Part shown: one piece after another, positions 1-11,308 of the stretch
How positions within the stretch are numbered: position 1 is the stretch's first letter
Layout of the letters: every line of letters starts with the position of its first letter
Assembly: GCA_003216715.1 (NCBI GenBank)
Contig: QCIK01000003.1
Span: forward strand, 62,001 to 126,000
Length of the DNA stretch: 64,000 bases
Origin: Prochlorococcus sp. AG-402-L09
GTDB taxonomy: Bacteria; Cyanobacteriota; Cyanobacteriia; PCC-6307; Cyanobiaceae
Reading direction: 5' to 3'
The notes under the pieces: model-generated
Databases searched by the model: none
What the model was told of the DNA's origin: nothing
The model's input: only the letters and a program-made list of their open reading frames with translations
Position numbers and translations under genes: made by a program

Positions 1-266
1 AAGAAATCTCCTTCTCTATGAGGAGCTTGATTAAGTATTTCCTCTCTAGAACAATTAACTTTAACTGAATCTTCTCGCATTGCATTAACCACTTCTACAG
101 CTCTAGTAGTTGGAGGAATATTTGTAGTGTCTATTTCTTGCAACTGATCAACATAAGTAAGTATTTCTTCAATTTGCGATGTATAAGTTTCAATCTGATG
201 TTCTGGCAGTTCTAAACGAGCCAACTTTGCAACCTTGCGAACATCTGATGAAGAAATTTTAGTCAT
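1..266 (-). CDS. gatC: Asp/Glu-tRNA amidotransferase subunit C (partial, C-terminus beyond window edge)
   Basis: Reverse complement from ATG at 266 reads [69 protein letters not shown]..., typical GatC. Absent from the ORF track because it is truncated. Confidence 0.93.
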   Translation of the reverse strand, partial: MTKISSSDVRKVAKLARLELPEHQIETYTSQIEEILTYVDQLQEIDTTNIPPTTRAVEVVNAMREDSVKVNCSREEILNQAPHREGDF

Positions 267-460
267 ATGTTTTAGAAAGTTTTCAACATCTTAAATCAAT
301 GAGAAGAGTCCATAGAAAATCCAACTTCTTAAATTGAGATCAATAAGATTATGCACAATTCTCCTTAAAGGAACCGAACTTGTATTGAAGTTAATATAGG
401 TCAAAAAAGAGTAAGCCAATCTCACTTCTTACAAAAGAATTCTTCTCTAGGCCATCTCAT

Positions 461-1030
461 TTGGTAGCACCAAATTTAATTGGCTGTTTTTTAATTAAGC
501 GGATATCAAAAAACAAATACCTTTCTGGTGTAATTGTTGAAACAGAAGCCTACTCTGAAGAAGAAGCTTCATGCCATGGTTTCTCAGGAAGAACTCAAAG
601 AAACGAAACTCTATTTGGTGAACCTGGTAATTTTTACATATACCTTTCCTATGGCATTTACAATTGCGTAAACATTGTTACCGGGAAGAAAAACTGGGCA
701 AATGGTGTACTTCTCCGATCAATTGCAATAAAAGGGGAAAATGAGCGGATTGCAGCTGGGCCAGGGTTGTTAGCGAAAAGATTTGGATTAAATAGGAATC
801 ATGACAATTTATCCTTATCACCTGAAAATAATTTTTGGTTAGCAGAGATAGAAAATTTCAAAGAAAATGGAAATATAGTTCAAACCAAAAGAATTGGCAT
901 ATCTCAAGCTAAAGATATACCTTGGCGATGGTATCTCCAAAGTAGTAGAAGTGTTAGTAAAAGGATTAAAGGGGATAAAATTCCTCCAACAAATAAATGT
1001 TGGACCCCATCCTCATATGAGGGAATATGA
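461..1030 (+). CDS. DNA-3-methyladenine glycosylase (AAG/MPG family); start codon uncertain
   Basis: LIGCFLIK...[52 protein letters not shown] matches the AAG family. Confidence 0.9.
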   Translation: MVAPNLIGCFLIKRISKNKYLSGVIVETEAYSEEEASCHGFSGRTQRNETLFGEPGNFYIYLSYGIYNCVNIVTGKKNWANGVLLRSIAIKGENERIAAGPGLLAKRFGLNRNHDNLSLSPENNFWLAEIENFKENGNIVQTKRIGISQAKDIPWRWYLQSSRSVSKRIKGDKIPPTNKCWTPSSYEGI

Positions 1031-2046
1031 AAAATTGGAAACATAATCACATTCTTGATCTATCTACATTTTCTTTAGATGATTACAACACAGTTTTAGA
1101 ACTAACAACAAGATTTAAAGATGTTCATAAATCAAGTTCTAGAAAGCTTCCTGCTCTGCAAGGCAGATTAATTACTAACTTATTTTTCGAACCAAGCACC
1201 AGGACAAGAACTAGTTTTGAACTTGCAGCAAAGAGACTATCTGCTGATGTACAAAATTTTTCTGTCTCATCAAGTTCTTTAAGCAAAGGAGAGACACCTT
1301 TAGACACTATTCTCACATATATCTCAATGGGGGCGGATATTTTAGTAATTAGGCATGAGTCAACTAATGTGCCTGCTGATTTAGCTAATTACGTAGACAA
1401 AAATAACATCAATACATCGATTCTTAATGCAGGTGATGGATATCACAGTCATCCAAGTCAAGGACTATTAGATCTATTTACTCTTGCAACTTTCTTTAAT
1501 CCAAGTGAACCTTCGACTAATAGTCTTTTAAATAAAAAGATCACAATAGTTGGCGATATTCTTCATTCTAGAGTTGCCAGATCAAACCTTTGGGCTCTGA
1601 CTGCTTGTGGGGCTGACGTAACGCTATGTGGCCCTCCAAGCCTATTACCTAAAGAATTCAATGATTTTGTTTTGAGTCCACCACCAGGGCAAAAATCTGA
1701 TCCAATTAACAAGCGAGGTTCTGTTTACATAGAAAGATCGCTAAAAGAGGCATTAAAGAATGCTGATGCTGTTATGACTCTTCGATTACAGAAAGAAAGA
1801 ATGGAGCAAAATATGCTTACAGATCTTGATACTTATCATGAGCAATATGGGTTAACGCATCAAAGCTTAAATTGGTGTAAAAAGAAAGTACCTGTTTTAC
1901 ATCCTGGACCAGTAAATAGAGGAATCGAAATAAGCAGTCAATTAGTAGAAGATAATAAGATTAACCTTATAAGTAATCAAGTTGAGAATGGAATACCAAC
2001 TAGAATGGCTCTATTGTATTTACTAGGTTTAAATAAAAATAATTAA
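1027..2046 (+). CDS. pyrB: Aspartate carbamoyltransferase catalytic subunit
   Basis: [19 protein letters not shown] and [11 protein letters not shown] motifs; overlaps upstream gene by 4 nt. Confidence 0.97.
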   Translation: MKNWKHNHILDLSTFSLDDYNTVLELTTRFKDVHKSSSRKLPALQGRLITNLFFEPSTRTRTSFELAAKRLSADVQNFSVSSSSLSKGETPLDTILTYISMGADILVIRHESTNVPADLANYVDKNNINTSILNAGDGYHSHPSQGLLDLFTLATFFNPSEPSTNSLLNKKITIVGDILHSRVARSNLWALTACGADVTLCGPPSLLPKEFNDFVLSPPPGQKSDPINKRGSVYIERSLKEALKNADAVMTLRLQKERMEQNMLTDLDTYHEQYGLTHQSLNWCKKKVPVLHPGPVNRGIEISSQLVEDNKINLISNQVENGIPTRMALLYLLGLNKNN

Positions 2047-2052
2047 TTATAT

Positions 2053-2433
2053 TTATAAAAGTTTCAATCCCTCTGAAAAAAGACCATAAGCTATTCCAAC
2101 TCTAAACATATCAAAAACTCTAACTAGTATTATCGGTTTTTCAGACTGGAGAAATATAAATCTAAGCTTAATTAGTATCTCCAAAAAAATCAATGTAATA
2201 AAGGCTCCAACTGGATCCATCAAAGCTAATACACCATTAATCATACCTAAAGAACTACCGATCAAAAACCCTATCAAAAATATTATTAATAACAATGAAT
2301 ACCTTCTCCAAGGATTTGCAGCCCAATCTGCCAACCGGCTAATAATCTTTGCAGATGATTTATATAAAATTGTTTTCTGCATTCTTGGAGGCATAGTAAA
2401 AAAGATAAATAAATTACTTAAGATTTCAGTCAA
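2053..2433 (-). CDS. Ycf20/DUF565-like membrane protein
   Basis: NPWRRYSLLLIIFLIGFLIGSSLG resembles the Ycf20 family core; true start probably the internal MPPRMQKT Met. Confidence 0.7.
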   Translation of the reverse strand: MTEILSNLFIFFTMPPRMQKTILYKSSAKIISRLADWAANPWRRYSLLLIIFLIGFLIGSSLGMINGVLALMDPVGAFITLIFLEILIKLRFIFLQSEKPIILVRVFDMFRVGIAYGLFSEGLKLL

Positions 2434-2605
2434 TCAACCAACATAAAAATAATAAATGAAAGATCATTTAAAGCAAAGAAAATATCTTTAATCAAAATAT
2501 AAAGTAAATAAAAAAATCAAATTTCCTTTTAATATGAAAAATTCATATTGTATAAAATTCGAAAATTATCTTTCAAAGCTCTATTTGATATAAAATCTAT
2601 TTATC

Positions 2606-3865
2606 ATGAATAATTCGACCCCTTTATCAGGAAAAAAAATATTAGTTGCTGTTACAGGAAGTATTGCAGCTGTAAAAGCTCCTATTTTAGTCAGTCGCCT
2701 TATTAAAGCTGGAGTAGAAGTCAGGTGCGTAATCACTCAAAGTGCAGCAAAATTAGTTAGCCCATTATCTCTATCTACTTTAAGTAGAAATAAGTGTTAC
2801 CAAGATAAGGATCAGTGGGCAGACAATCAAACAAAGCCTTTGCATATTTCTTTAGCTGAATGGGCAGAGCTAATTATTGTTGCACCTATGAGCGCAACAT
2901 CATTATCCAAATTTGCTAGTGGAAATGCTGAGGGCCTTTTAGGAAGTATTCTTTTAGCTGCCCAATCACAGATAGTTGTTGCTGCTGCAATGAACACTTC
3001 AATGTGGTCAAATCAGGCAGTAAAAAATAATTGGAATTACACAAAGACTCTAGACCAAGTTATTAGCCTCGAACCTAGTGAAGGACTTTTAGCTTGCGAC
3101 AGAATTGGTGAAGGAAAAATGGTCAATTTAGATATTATTGAATTAGCCTCTGAAAGTGCATTTATCTATCGTGCACAAAATAGATTACTCACCAAAGATC
3201 TAAAAGACAAAAGGTTTCTTGTATCAGCTGGACCTACTGTCGAAGATCTTGATGCCGCAAGACAATTAACAAATCGAAGTAGTGGAAGGATGGGAGTTTT
3301 GATAGCTCAAGCTGCAAAGTTAAGAGGTGCAGAGGTCGATTTAGTTCATGGACCGATAAGCGTTCAAGAAGATCTTCTGGAAGGACTTAATACTTATCCA
3401 GTTAGGTGCTCAACTGAAATGGGAGCACAAATTGATCATTTACAACCATCTGCTCAAGTAATAGTTATGGCTGCAGCAGTATCAGATTTCAAAATAAAGA
3501 ACCCAACTGGGCAAAAAATCTCTAAAGAATTTTTTTTAAAGTCCATTTTTGATGATTTAGAAATATCCTCAGACCTAATCAAAAATCAAACTAAAAAGAA
3601 ATTAAAAAATCAAATTTTCCTAGGTTTTGCTGCTGAAACAGGAAGTGATAATGAAATTATTGGAAAGGGGGAGAAAAAAAGGGTTTTAAAAGGTTGTGAC
3701 CTTCTCATGGCCAATCCCATTGACAGAAATGGACAAGGATTTGATAAAAACTTCAACAGTGGTTTTTTATTAGGTCCAAAAAAAATGGTCAAAAACTTAT
3801 CTTTCTCAACAAAACTTTCAATTTCCCATCAACTTTTGGATGAAATTCGAAATTTCAAATCCTAA
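2606..3865 (+). CDS. coaBC: Bifunctional phosphopantothenoylcysteine decarboxylase/phosphopantothenate-cysteine ligase
   Basis: GKKILVAVTGSIAAVKAP start, AAAMNTSMW, SAGPTVEDLDAARQLTNRSSGRMG, VMAAAVSDF. Confidence 0.96.
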   Translation: MNNSTPLSGKKILVAVTGSIAAVKAPILVSRLIKAGVEVRCVITQSAAKLVSPLSLSTLSRNKCYQDKDQWADNQTKPLHISLAEWAELIIVAPMSATSLSKFASGNAEGLLGSILLAAQSQIVVAAAMNTSMWSNQAVKNNWNYTKTLDQVISLEPSEGLLACDRIGEGKMVNLDIIELASESAFIYRAQNRLLTKDLKDKRFLVSAGPTVEDLDAARQLTNRSSGRMGVLIAQAAKLRGAEVDLVHGPISVQEDLLEGLNTYPVRCSTEMGAQIDHLQPSAQVIVMAAAVSDFKIKNPTGQKISKEFFLKSIFDDLEISSDLIKNQTKKKLKNQIFLGFAAETGSDNEIIGKGEKKRVLKGCDLLMANPIDRNGQGFDKNFNSGFLLGPKKMVKNLSFSTKLSISHQLLDEIRNFKS

Positions 3866-4090
3866 ATTTATAGATATTTTTTTTATTAGTTTTTTTCAAA
3901 AATCAGAGTCTAAACGCCAAAAATGACTGCTGCAAAAGGGTTTCAAAGGAAATTGGAGTAGTAAATTCAAAAAGGCAAAAGCTACGGGTTGTATAGAGCT
4001 ATCAAATGCTTGTGATAAGAAGTATTTGACACCTGTAATATCCCAACTGAATTAATTGGGCGGTTTCGACCGCAGTCATCTAGCCCTCTC

Positions 4091-4894
4091 ATGCGATTTC
4101 GTCCTCTGCTGGCTTTGATGCTGGCTTTTTGTCTCACCTTTACAACTCTCCCATCAAGCGCATCTGCAGCTTTAAAAGGGCGCGAGCAAGGTAATGCTCG
4201 TTTTGGCAATGTTGTTAATACTGGCCAAGCTGATGCTTGCACTGTTTTACCAGCGGGTTCATCGGGTTCTATTAATGCTGATGGTCAATTTAAAAGCTTA
4301 TGCCTTCAGCCAACAGAAGTTTCAGTAAAACTTCCAGGTAATAAGCGAAATAAATCTGATTTTGCAATAGCAAAAATTATCAGTCCTCGCTTCAATACAA
4401 GTCTTGATGAAGTTTATGGAGATCTTTCGGGAGGAAAATTCACTGAAAAAGGTGGTATTGACTTCTCTCTAATTACAGTTCTAGCTCCAAATGGAGAGGA
4501 ATTTCCTTTTGCTTTCTCTGTTAAAGAGATGGTTGCTGAATCCAAAAAAGGAAAATCAATTGAACCAGGAGCTGAATTTTCAGGTCCAACAACAACTCCA
4601 AGTTACAGATCAGCAGATTTTCTTGATCCAAAGAGTCGTGCTAAATCAACTGGTGTTGAATATGCTCAAGCTCTCATTGCTCGTGGTGGTGATGATGAAG
4701 ATCTTGCAAGAGAAAATGTTAAGGATGATCTTGGCGGTAAAGGTGAAATAACACTTACTGTCGATAGTGTTGATGCAGACACTGAAGAATTTGGTGGACA
4801 ATTTGTTGCTATCCAACCTTCAGATAATGACCTTGGATCAAAAGATCCTGTTGATATCAAAATTAAAGGTATCTTCTACGGTCGCAAAGCCTAA
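4091..4894 (+). CDS. psbO: Photosystem II manganese-stabilizing protein PsbO
   Basis: Signal peptide then TGQADACTVLPAGSSGSINADGQFKSLCLQPTEVSVK and C-terminal DIKIKGIFYGRKA. Confidence 0.95.
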   Translation: MRFRPLLALMLAFCLTFTTLPSSASAALKGREQGNARFGNVVNTGQADACTVLPAGSSGSINADGQFKSLCLQPTEVSVKLPGNKRNKSDFAIAKIISPRFNTSLDEVYGDLSGGKFTEKGGIDFSLITVLAPNGEEFPFAFSVKEMVAESKKGKSIEPGAEFSGPTTTPSYRSADFLDPKSRAKSTGVEYAQALIARGGDDEDLARENVKDDLGGKGEITLTVDSVDADTEEFGGQFVAIQPSDNDLGSKDPVDIKIKGIFYGRKA

Positions 4895-4916
4895 AAAATA
4901 ATCATCTTAATCAAAT

Positions 4917-4949
4917 AAAAAAAGGGGGGTAAAACCCTCTTTTTTTTTT
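4917..4949 (+). terminator. Rho-independent terminator downstream of psbO
   Basis: AAAAAAAGGGGG-loop-CCCTCTTTTTTT stem with one G-T wobble, followed by a T run. Confidence 0.75.
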
Positions 4950-4960
4950 GGCTAAATTTA

Positions 4961-6199
4961 ATGCAAACAATTTCTCAAATATGGGCCCTTTATCTGGGAG
5001 AATCTGCCGGGATACTTCAAGGGAAAATGACTAGCAAGCAAAGTTCTAATAAAAATCACGAAGGTTTGATCAAACCGTATGGTGGAGAACTGATAAACCT
5101 TATGGCATCTGATCAAGAAGCAAAAGAGTTAAAAAAAAATTCTTTTAAAACTTTAAATTGTTCAGATAGAAATGCTTGTGATATTGAACTTCTTTTAATA
5201 GGTGCTTTTTCTCCTTTGAATGGTTTCATGAGTGAAAAAGATTACAACTCAGTGGTAAAAACAAATCGCATCGAATCAGGTTTGCTTTTTGGATTACCAA
5301 TTGTGATGGATACAGATAGAGAAGACATTAATCCAGGAGATTCAGTTTTACTCAATTACAAAGATCAAGAACTAGCAATTTTTGAAGTAAAAGAAAAATG
5401 GACACCTGACAAAGTGATTGAGGCCAAATTTTGCTATGGAACAACTTCTTTGGAGCATCCTGCAGTAAGAATGATCTCTATGGAGAGAAAAAAATATTAT
5501 TTAGGGGGCTCAATAAAAGGTCTAGAATTACCTAAAAGAGTTTTTACTTGCCAAACTCCTGCTCAAGTGAGAGATAACCTACCTTCTGGAGAAGATGTGG
5601 TTGCATTCCAATGTAGGAATCCTATTCATAGAGCGCATTATGAGCTTTTCACAAGAGCCTTAGAAGCAAATAATGTCAGTCAAAATGGTGTTGTTCTTGT
5701 TCACCCAACTTGTGGACCAACTCAAGAAGATGACATTCCTGGGTCAGTACGATTTCAAACCTATGAAAAACTTGCCTCTGAAGTAAATAATCCAAAAATT
5801 AGGTGGTCATATCTTCCTTATTCGATGCATATGGCTGGGCCAAGAGAAGCTCTTCAACACATGATTATTAGGAGGAATTATGGATGTACTCATTTCATTA
5901 TCGGAAGAGACATGGCAGGCTGTAAGTCCTCACTAAGCGGAGAAGACTTTTATGGTCCATATGATGCTCAGAATTTTGCAAAAGACTGCTGCGAAGAATT
6001 AGGAATGCAAACAGTTCCATCTTTAAATCTTGTATTTACAGAGGAGGAAGGCTATGTAACCGCTGATTATGCCAAAGAAAAAGGCTTACACATAAAAAAA
6101 TTAAGCGGCACACAATTTAGAAAAATGCTCAGAAGTGGAGAAGAAATTCCTGAATGGTTTGCATTTAAAAGCGTCGTTGATGTACTAAGAGCCGCATAG
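4961..6199 (+). CDS. sat: Sulfate adenylyltransferase (ATP sulfurylase); likely start ATG at 5027
   Basis: FQCRNPIHRAHYELFTRALE, GRDMAGCKSS, LSGTQFRKMLRSGEEIPEWF. Confidence 0.95.
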   Translation: MQTISQIWALYLGESAGILQGKMTSKQSSNKNHEGLIKPYGGELINLMASDQEAKELKKNSFKTLNCSDRNACDIELLLIGAFSPLNGFMSEKDYNSVVKTNRIESGLLFGLPIVMDTDREDINPGDSVLLNYKDQELAIFEVKEKWTPDKVIEAKFCYGTTSLEHPAVRMISMERKKYYLGGSIKGLELPKRVFTCQTPAQVRDNLPSGEDVVAFQCRNPIHRAHYELFTRALEANNVSQNGVVLVHPTCGPTQEDDIPGSVRFQTYEKLASEVNNPKIRWSYLPYSMHMAGPREALQHMIIRRNYGCTHFIIGRDMAGCKSSLSGEDFYGPYDAQNFAKDCCEELGMQTVPSLNLVFTEEEGYVTADYAKEKGLHIKKLSGTQFRKMLRSGEEIPEWFAFKSVVDVLRAA

Positions 6200-6242
6200 T
6201 TGGGCCTAAGCCTATTAAACTCTTGAAAGATATAGAAGAACC

Positions 6243-8090
6243 TTGAACAAACGCTGGAGAAACATTGGTCTTTATGTCCTTATCGTCGTAGTAGTGATTT
6301 TTGTTGGAAGTGCTTTTTTCGATAAGCCAAATCCGACAAAAGCATCTAGGACACTTAGATATAGCGACTTCATTGAAGCTGTTCAAGAGAGGCAGGTCAG
6401 TAGAGTACTCATATCTCCAGACAAAGGTACAGCTCAAATTGTTGAAAGTGATGGAAACAGAGCTTTAGTTAATTTGGCTCCAGATCAAGAATTACTTCAA
6501 CTATTAACTGATAATGACGTTGATATTGCTGTACAACCAACTACTCAAGCAAATCCTCTGCAACAAGCCGCAAGTAGCCTAATTTTCCCAATACTTTTAT
6601 TAGGAGGTTTATTTTTTCTATTCAGAAGAGCTGGCTCTGGTGGTGGTGGAAATCCAGCAATGAGTTTTGGAAAAAGTAAAGCAAGACTTCAAATGGAGCC
6701 AGAAACGAAGATTACTTTTGGAGATGTTGCAGGTATTGAAGGAGCAAAACTTGAACTTACTGAAGTAGTTGATTTCCTAAAAAACCCTGATCGTTTTACA
6801 GCTGTAGGGGCGAAAATTCCCAAAGGTGTTCTTTTAGTTGGCCCTCCTGGTACAGGTAAAACTTTATTGGCAAAGGCCGTAGCAGGTGAAGCTTCAGTTC
6901 CTTTCTTTTCTATATCTGGTTCTGAGTTTGTAGAAATGTTTGTTGGAGTTGGTGCTAGCAGAGTTAGAGATCTTTTTGAACAAGCTAAAAAGAATGCTCC
7001 CTGTATAGTTTTTATTGATGAAATAGATGCTGTAGGTCGTCAGCGTGGAGCAGGCCTTGGCGGAGGTAACGATGAAAGAGAGCAAACTCTTAACCAGTTA
7101 TTGACAGAAATGGATGGGTTTGAAGGGAATTCAGGAATAATTATTGTTGCTGCAACTAACAGGCCTGACGTTCTCGACTCAGCACTCATGCGACCAGGAA
7201 GATTTGACAGGCAAGTAACCGTAGATAGACCTGATTACTCAGGAAGATTGCAAATACTCAAAGTTCATGCAAGAAGTAAAACTCTTTCCAAGGGAGTTGA
7301 CCTTGATCAAGTGGCTAGAAGAACACCCGGTTTTACCGGGGCAGATTTAGCAAATCTATTGAATGAAGCAGCCATATTAGCTGCTAGAAGGGAATTAACA
7401 GAGGTCAGTAATGACGAAATTGGTGCCGCAATTGAAAGAATAATGGTAGGTCCTGAAAAGAAGGACACAGTCATTAGTGAAAAGCGTAAAAGACTAGTTG
7501 CCTATCATGAAGCTGGCCATGCCGTAGTTGGTGCTGTAATGCCAGACTATGACCCAGTTCAAAAGATCTCAATCATTCCAAGAGGACAGGCTGGGGGCTT
7601 GACTTTTTTCACACCCAGTGAAGAAAGAATGGAATCTGGTCTGTATTCTAGGTCTTACCTACAAAATCAAATGGCTGTTGCTCTTGGAGGTAGAGTTGCA
7701 GAGGAAATTATTTACGGAGAAGATGAAGTAACTACTGGAGCATCAAATGATCTTAAGCAAGTAGCTTCAGTTGCTAGACAAATGATTACTAAATTTGGCA
7801 TGAGTGACAAGTTAGGGCCTGTAGCTCTAGGGCGATCGCAGGGTGGGATGTTCCTTGGCAGAGACATCTCTGCAGAAAGAGATTTTTCTGAAGATACAGC
7901 TGCAACTATTGATTCAGAAGTCTCAATTCTTGTTGAAATTGCTTATGAAAGAGCTAAAAAAGCTTTAAATGACAACCGACAAGTACTTGAAGACTTAACA
8001 GCAATGCTTATGGAAACCGAGACCGTCGATTCTCTAGAATTCCAGGATTTGTTAATTCGCCATGAAGTTAAAGTAGCTGAGTATGCTTAG
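6243..8090 (+). CDS. ftsH: ATP-dependent zinc metalloprotease FtsH
   Basis: Walker [12 protein letters not shown] region, HEAGH zinc motif. Confidence 0.97.
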   Translation: MNKRWRNIGLYVLIVVVVIFVGSAFFDKPNPTKASRTLRYSDFIEAVQERQVSRVLISPDKGTAQIVESDGNRALVNLAPDQELLQLLTDNDVDIAVQPTTQANPLQQAASSLIFPILLLGGLFFLFRRAGSGGGGNPAMSFGKSKARLQMEPETKITFGDVAGIEGAKLELTEVVDFLKNPDRFTAVGAKIPKGVLLVGPPGTGKTLLAKAVAGEASVPFFSISGSEFVEMFVGVGASRVRDLFEQAKKNAPCIVFIDEIDAVGRQRGAGLGGGNDEREQTLNQLLTEMDGFEGNSGIIIVAATNRPDVLDSALMRPGRFDRQVTVDRPDYSGRLQILKVHARSKTLSKGVDLDQVARRTPGFTGADLANLLNEAAILAARRELTEVSNDEIGAAIERIMVGPEKKDTVISEKRKRLVAYHEAGHAVVGAVMPDYDPVQKISIIPRGQAGGLTFFTPSEERMESGLYSRSYLQNQMAVALGGRVAEEIIYGEDEVTTGASNDLKQVASVARQMITKFGMSDKLGPVALGRSQGGMFLGRDISAERDFSEDTAATIDSEVSILVEIAYERAKKALNDNRQVLEDLTAMLMETETVDSLEFQDLLIRHEVKVAEYA

Positions 8091-8106
8091 TCGAAAAATA
8101 TAATTT

Positions 8107-8742
8107 TTGGAAGTTAAGCAAAATAATTTAATAAACTCTCTTAGAAGACAGCCTCTTATAGTTGTAATTAGACTTGAACATCAATTTTTTAATATCTCGC
8201 ACGAAAGAGAAAACTTACTTTTAAAAATTGATAAGCTATCTAATTGTGGCATAAAAAATATTGAAATAGGATGGGATCCAAATCCAGAATGGGTAAATTT
8301 GATATTAGAAATAAAAAATAACTTCAAATCAATTAATATTGGTGTTGCATCAATTTTATCAAAACAATCTTTTGACTCAATTCGCTCGTTAGATCTAAAT
8401 TATTCCATGAGTCCATTCTTTAATAAAGAAATTCATATCAAAGCAATAAAATACAATCAATTAGTCATTCCAGGGATATCTAATATTGAAAATTTCAAAG
8501 AGGCAATCAATCTAGGATACAAAATTGTAAAAATATTTCCTGCATCAAAATTAGGAATTAACTTTTTAAACGAATTAAAAGACTTTAAAAAAAAAGATAT
8601 TTTTTTGATTGGTGCGGGTGGAATTAAAAGTAAAAATCTAAAAAAATTACTAACAAGTGGATACGATGCATTGGTCATCGGAAGAGAATTACAAAATCAA
8701 TTACCTGATAAAGATCTAGAAATTTGGCTAAAAGATTATTAA
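8107..8742 (+). CDS. KDPG/KHG aldolase-like protein (Eda family, divergent)
   Basis: PLIVVIR, CGIKNIEIGW and VKIFPASKLG...GAGGI follow the Eda TIM-barrel layout, but several active-site motifs are non-canonical. Confidence 0.75.
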   Translation: MEVKQNNLINSLRRQPLIVVIRLEHQFFNISHERENLLLKIDKLSNCGIKNIEIGWDPNPEWVNLILEIKNNFKSINIGVASILSKQSFDSIRSLDLNYSMSPFFNKEIHIKAIKYNQLVIPGISNIENFKEAINLGYKIVKIFPASKLGINFLNELKDFKKKDIFLIGAGGIKSKNLKKLLTSGYDALVIGRELQNQLPDKDLEIWLKDY

Positions 8743-8797
8743 AAATCCATTCTAAAATCAATGATTAAATTGCTTGCTTAACTGTGTTACATCCATA

Positions 8798-9898
8798 TTA
8801 CATATTTGAAAAATAATCAGAACATTGGCCTTGATGCCTAAGTAAATGATCAGCCAAAACTAACGCAACCATTGCTTCAACCATTGGGACTGCCCTTGGC
8901 AAAACACAAGGATCATGTCTTCCAGTTGCTTTAAGAGTTGCGGCATTACCATCTTCATCAATTGTATTTTGACTTTTCCTAATCGTTGCTGTTGGTTTAA
9001 ATCCAACTCTCAAAACTATATCCTCACCATTACTAATACCTCCTTGAATTCCCCCTGAATTATTAGTAGCCGTTTTCAATTGATTAGACTCCGACGGCAA
9101 AAAAGGATCATTATGTTCACTGCCTTTCAAATAAGTACCTCCGAAACCAGAGCCTACCTCGAAGCCTTTGGTGGCTGGCAAAGACATTAATGCCTTTGCC
9201 AAATCAGCCTCTAACTTATCAAAAACAGGCATGCCAAGGCCTACTGGCGTATTCCGAACAACACATTCTATTACTCCGCCACATGAGTCTCCTTCTTTGC
9301 CAAAAGCCTCAACTCTCTGAATCATTAAATTTGCAGCTGATTGATTTGGACATCGAACTATATTTTTCTCAATTTCATCAAAAGTAACTTCACTAGGTTG
9401 AATATCAGCTTCAATATCATGAATTCTCTTTACCCAAGCGAGTATTTTCGTATTAGAAGACTTCTTAAGGAGTTGCTTTGCGACAGAACCAGCAGCGACT
9501 CTACCTATCGTCTCTCTTGCTGATGCTCGCCCTCCTCCACTTAAGGCCTGAATTCCATATTTTTTTTGATATGTAGCATCAGCATGAGAGGGTCTAAAAG
9601 TTTTTTTAATTTCAGAATAATCCTTAGGACGATGATCTTTATTTCTTACAAGCATAGAAATTGGTGTTCCTAAGGTTTTATTCCCTATAAGACCACTAAC
9701 AATCTCAACTTCATCACTTTCGTTTCTTGGAGTAGTAATTTTGCTTTGTCCTGGCCTCCTCCGATTGAGATCATTTTGTATTGCATTGATGTCAAGCTCC
9801 AATCTTGGTGGGCATCCATCAATAACTACACCAACACCACCACCGTGTGATTCCCCAAAGGTGCTGATAGTGAAAAGTTTTCCGAAACTACTTCCCAT
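8798..9898 (-). CDS. aroC: Chorismate synthase
   Basis: [63 protein letters not shown]. Confidence 0.97.
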   Translation of the reverse strand: MGSSFGKLFTISTFGESHGGGVGVVIDGCPPRLELDINAIQNDLNRRRPGQSKITTPRNESDEVEIVSGLIGNKTLGTPISMLVRNKDHRPKDYSEIKKTFRPSHADATYQKKYGIQALSGGGRASARETIGRVAAGSVAKQLLKKSSNTKILAWVKRIHDIEADIQPSEVTFDEIEKNIVRCPNQSAANLMIQRVEAFGKEGDSCGGVIECVVRNTPVGLGMPVFDKLEADLAKALMSLPATKGFEVGSGFGGTYLKGSEHNDPFLPSESNQLKTATNNSGGIQGGISNGEDIVLRVGFKPTATIRKSQNTIDEDGNAATLKATGRHDPCVLPRAVPMVEAMVALVLADHLLRHQGQCSDYFSNM

Positions 9899-9978
9899 AA
9901 ATAAACCAATCTACAAAATGTTACTCAATACTTGCTAAAAAATAAACCATTCAAAGAATGCATAGGCCCAAAAAAGGC

Positions 9979-10007
9979 AAAAAAAAAGCCCTCTAAAAGA
10001 GGGCTTT
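9979..10007 (-). terminator. Rho-independent terminator of psbA
   Basis: Minus strand AAAGCCCTCT-TTT-AGAGGGCTTT followed by a T run. Confidence 0.85.
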
Positions 10008-10027
10008 AAAAAAATCAAGTTAAAGAC

Positions 10028-11110
10028 TTAACCAATTGCAGGTGCAACAAGAGCTACAGAAGTAGACTCAGCAGCTGCTAGGTCAAGTGGGAAGTTGTGA
10101 GCATTACGCTCATGCATTACTTCCATACCAAGGTTTGCACGGTTAAGTACGTCACCCCAGGTTGGTACAACTTTGCCTGAAGTATCAACTACAGACTGGT
10201 TGAAGTTGAAGCCGTTCAAGTTGAACGCCATGGTGCAGATGCCCATAGATGTCAACCAAACACAAATCACTGGCCATGAAGCCAAGAAGAAGTGAAGGCT
10301 ACGGCTGTTGTTGAAGCTTGCATATTGGAAGATCAAACGACCGAAGTAGCCATGAGCTGCAACGATGTTGTATGTCTCTTCTTCTTGTCCAAACTTGTAA
10401 CCGTAGTTCTGTGAATCAAGTCCTGTGGTCTCACGGATAAGTGATGAAGTAACCAAAGAACCGTGCATTGCAGAGAACAAAGCACCACCGAACATACCTG
10501 CCACACCAGCCATATGGAATGGGTGCATCAAGATGTTGTGCTCAGCCTGGAAAACGAACATGAAGTTGAATGTTCCAGAAATTCCTAGAGGCATACCATC
10601 AGAGAATGAACCCTGACCGAATGGGTAAACAAGGAATACAGCGAAAGCTGCTGATACAGGAGCTGAGTAAGCAACACAGATCCATGGGCGCATACCTAAA
10701 CGGTATGAAAGCTCCCACTGACGTCCCATGTATGCAGAGATACCAATAAGGAAGTGGAAGATTACAAGCTGGTAAGGGCCGCCATTATATAGCCACTCAT
10801 CAAGAGTTGCTGCTTCCCAGATTGGGTAGAAGTGAAGGCCGATAGCGTTACTTGAAGGAACAACAGCACCAGAAATGATGTTGTTTCCATACATAAATGA
10901 ACCAGCTACTGGCTCACGGATACCGTCGATATCAACTGGAGGAGCAGCGATAAATGCAACGATGAAACAAGTTGTTGCCGCAAGAAGGCAAGGGATCATC
11001 AATACACCGAACCAACCGACATAGATACGGTTGTTGGTAGAAGTAACCCACTCGCAAAACTGTGGCCAACCTTTGAGCAACGAAGAACGCTGCTGCTGAA
11101 TGGTGGTCAT
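10028..11110 (-). CDS. psbA: Photosystem II D1 protein
   Basis: 360 aa, canonical D1 sequence ([47 protein letters not shown]). Confidence 0.99.
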   Translation of the reverse strand: MTTIQQQRSSLLKGWPQFCEWVTSTNNRIYVGWFGVLMIPCLLAATTCFIVAFIAAPPVDIDGIREPVAGSFMYGNNIISGAVVPSSNAIGLHFYPIWEAATLDEWLYNGGPYQLVIFHFLIGISAYMGRQWELSYRLGMRPWICVAYSAPVSAAFAVFLVYPFGQGSFSDGMPLGISGTFNFMFVFQAEHNILMHPFHMAGVAGMFGGALFSAMHGSLVTSSLIRETTGLDSQNYGYKFGQEEETYNIVAAHGYFGRLIFQYASFNNSRSLHFFLASWPVICVWLTSMGICTMAFNLNGFNFNQSVVDTSGKVVPTWGDVLNRANLGMEVMHERNAHNFPLDLAAAESTSVALVAPAIG

Positions 11111-11126
11111 GAGGACGAATGTATAT

Positions 11127-11139
11127 GTCCCAAAGGGAC
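11127..11139 (-). promoter_or_regulatory. Hairpin in presumed psbA 5' UTR
   Basis: Perfect GTCCC-TTT-GGGAC inverted repeat 16 nt upstream of the psbA ATG. Confidence 0.4.
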
Positions 11140-11308
11140 GAGTAAATAAGAGCAGCTAATTAGACTGCCAGCCGTGATAATAAAGGAGAATGAACCCTTC
11201 CGTGGCCAATATGTAGGACAATTTATGAAGAGAATCGGTAAATAGAGATAAAAAAGCACCCAAGGGGTCTTAAGGTTCTTTTAAGGTTTAGCCATTGAGG
11301 TCGCTAAT

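Noticed and set aside
267-460. Possible tRNA or sRNA between gatC and the glycosylase gene
   Set aside because: No T-arm GTTCRANNC-like motif or cloverleaf pairing found by eye; only AT-rich sequence.
4491-4751. 86-aa plus-strand ORF inside psbO
   Set aside because: Alternate frame within psbO; repetitive L/Q/V composition of a shadow frame.
6165-6437. 90-aa minus-strand ORF across sat/ftsH junction
   Set aside because: Antisense to both genes; no protein-like features.
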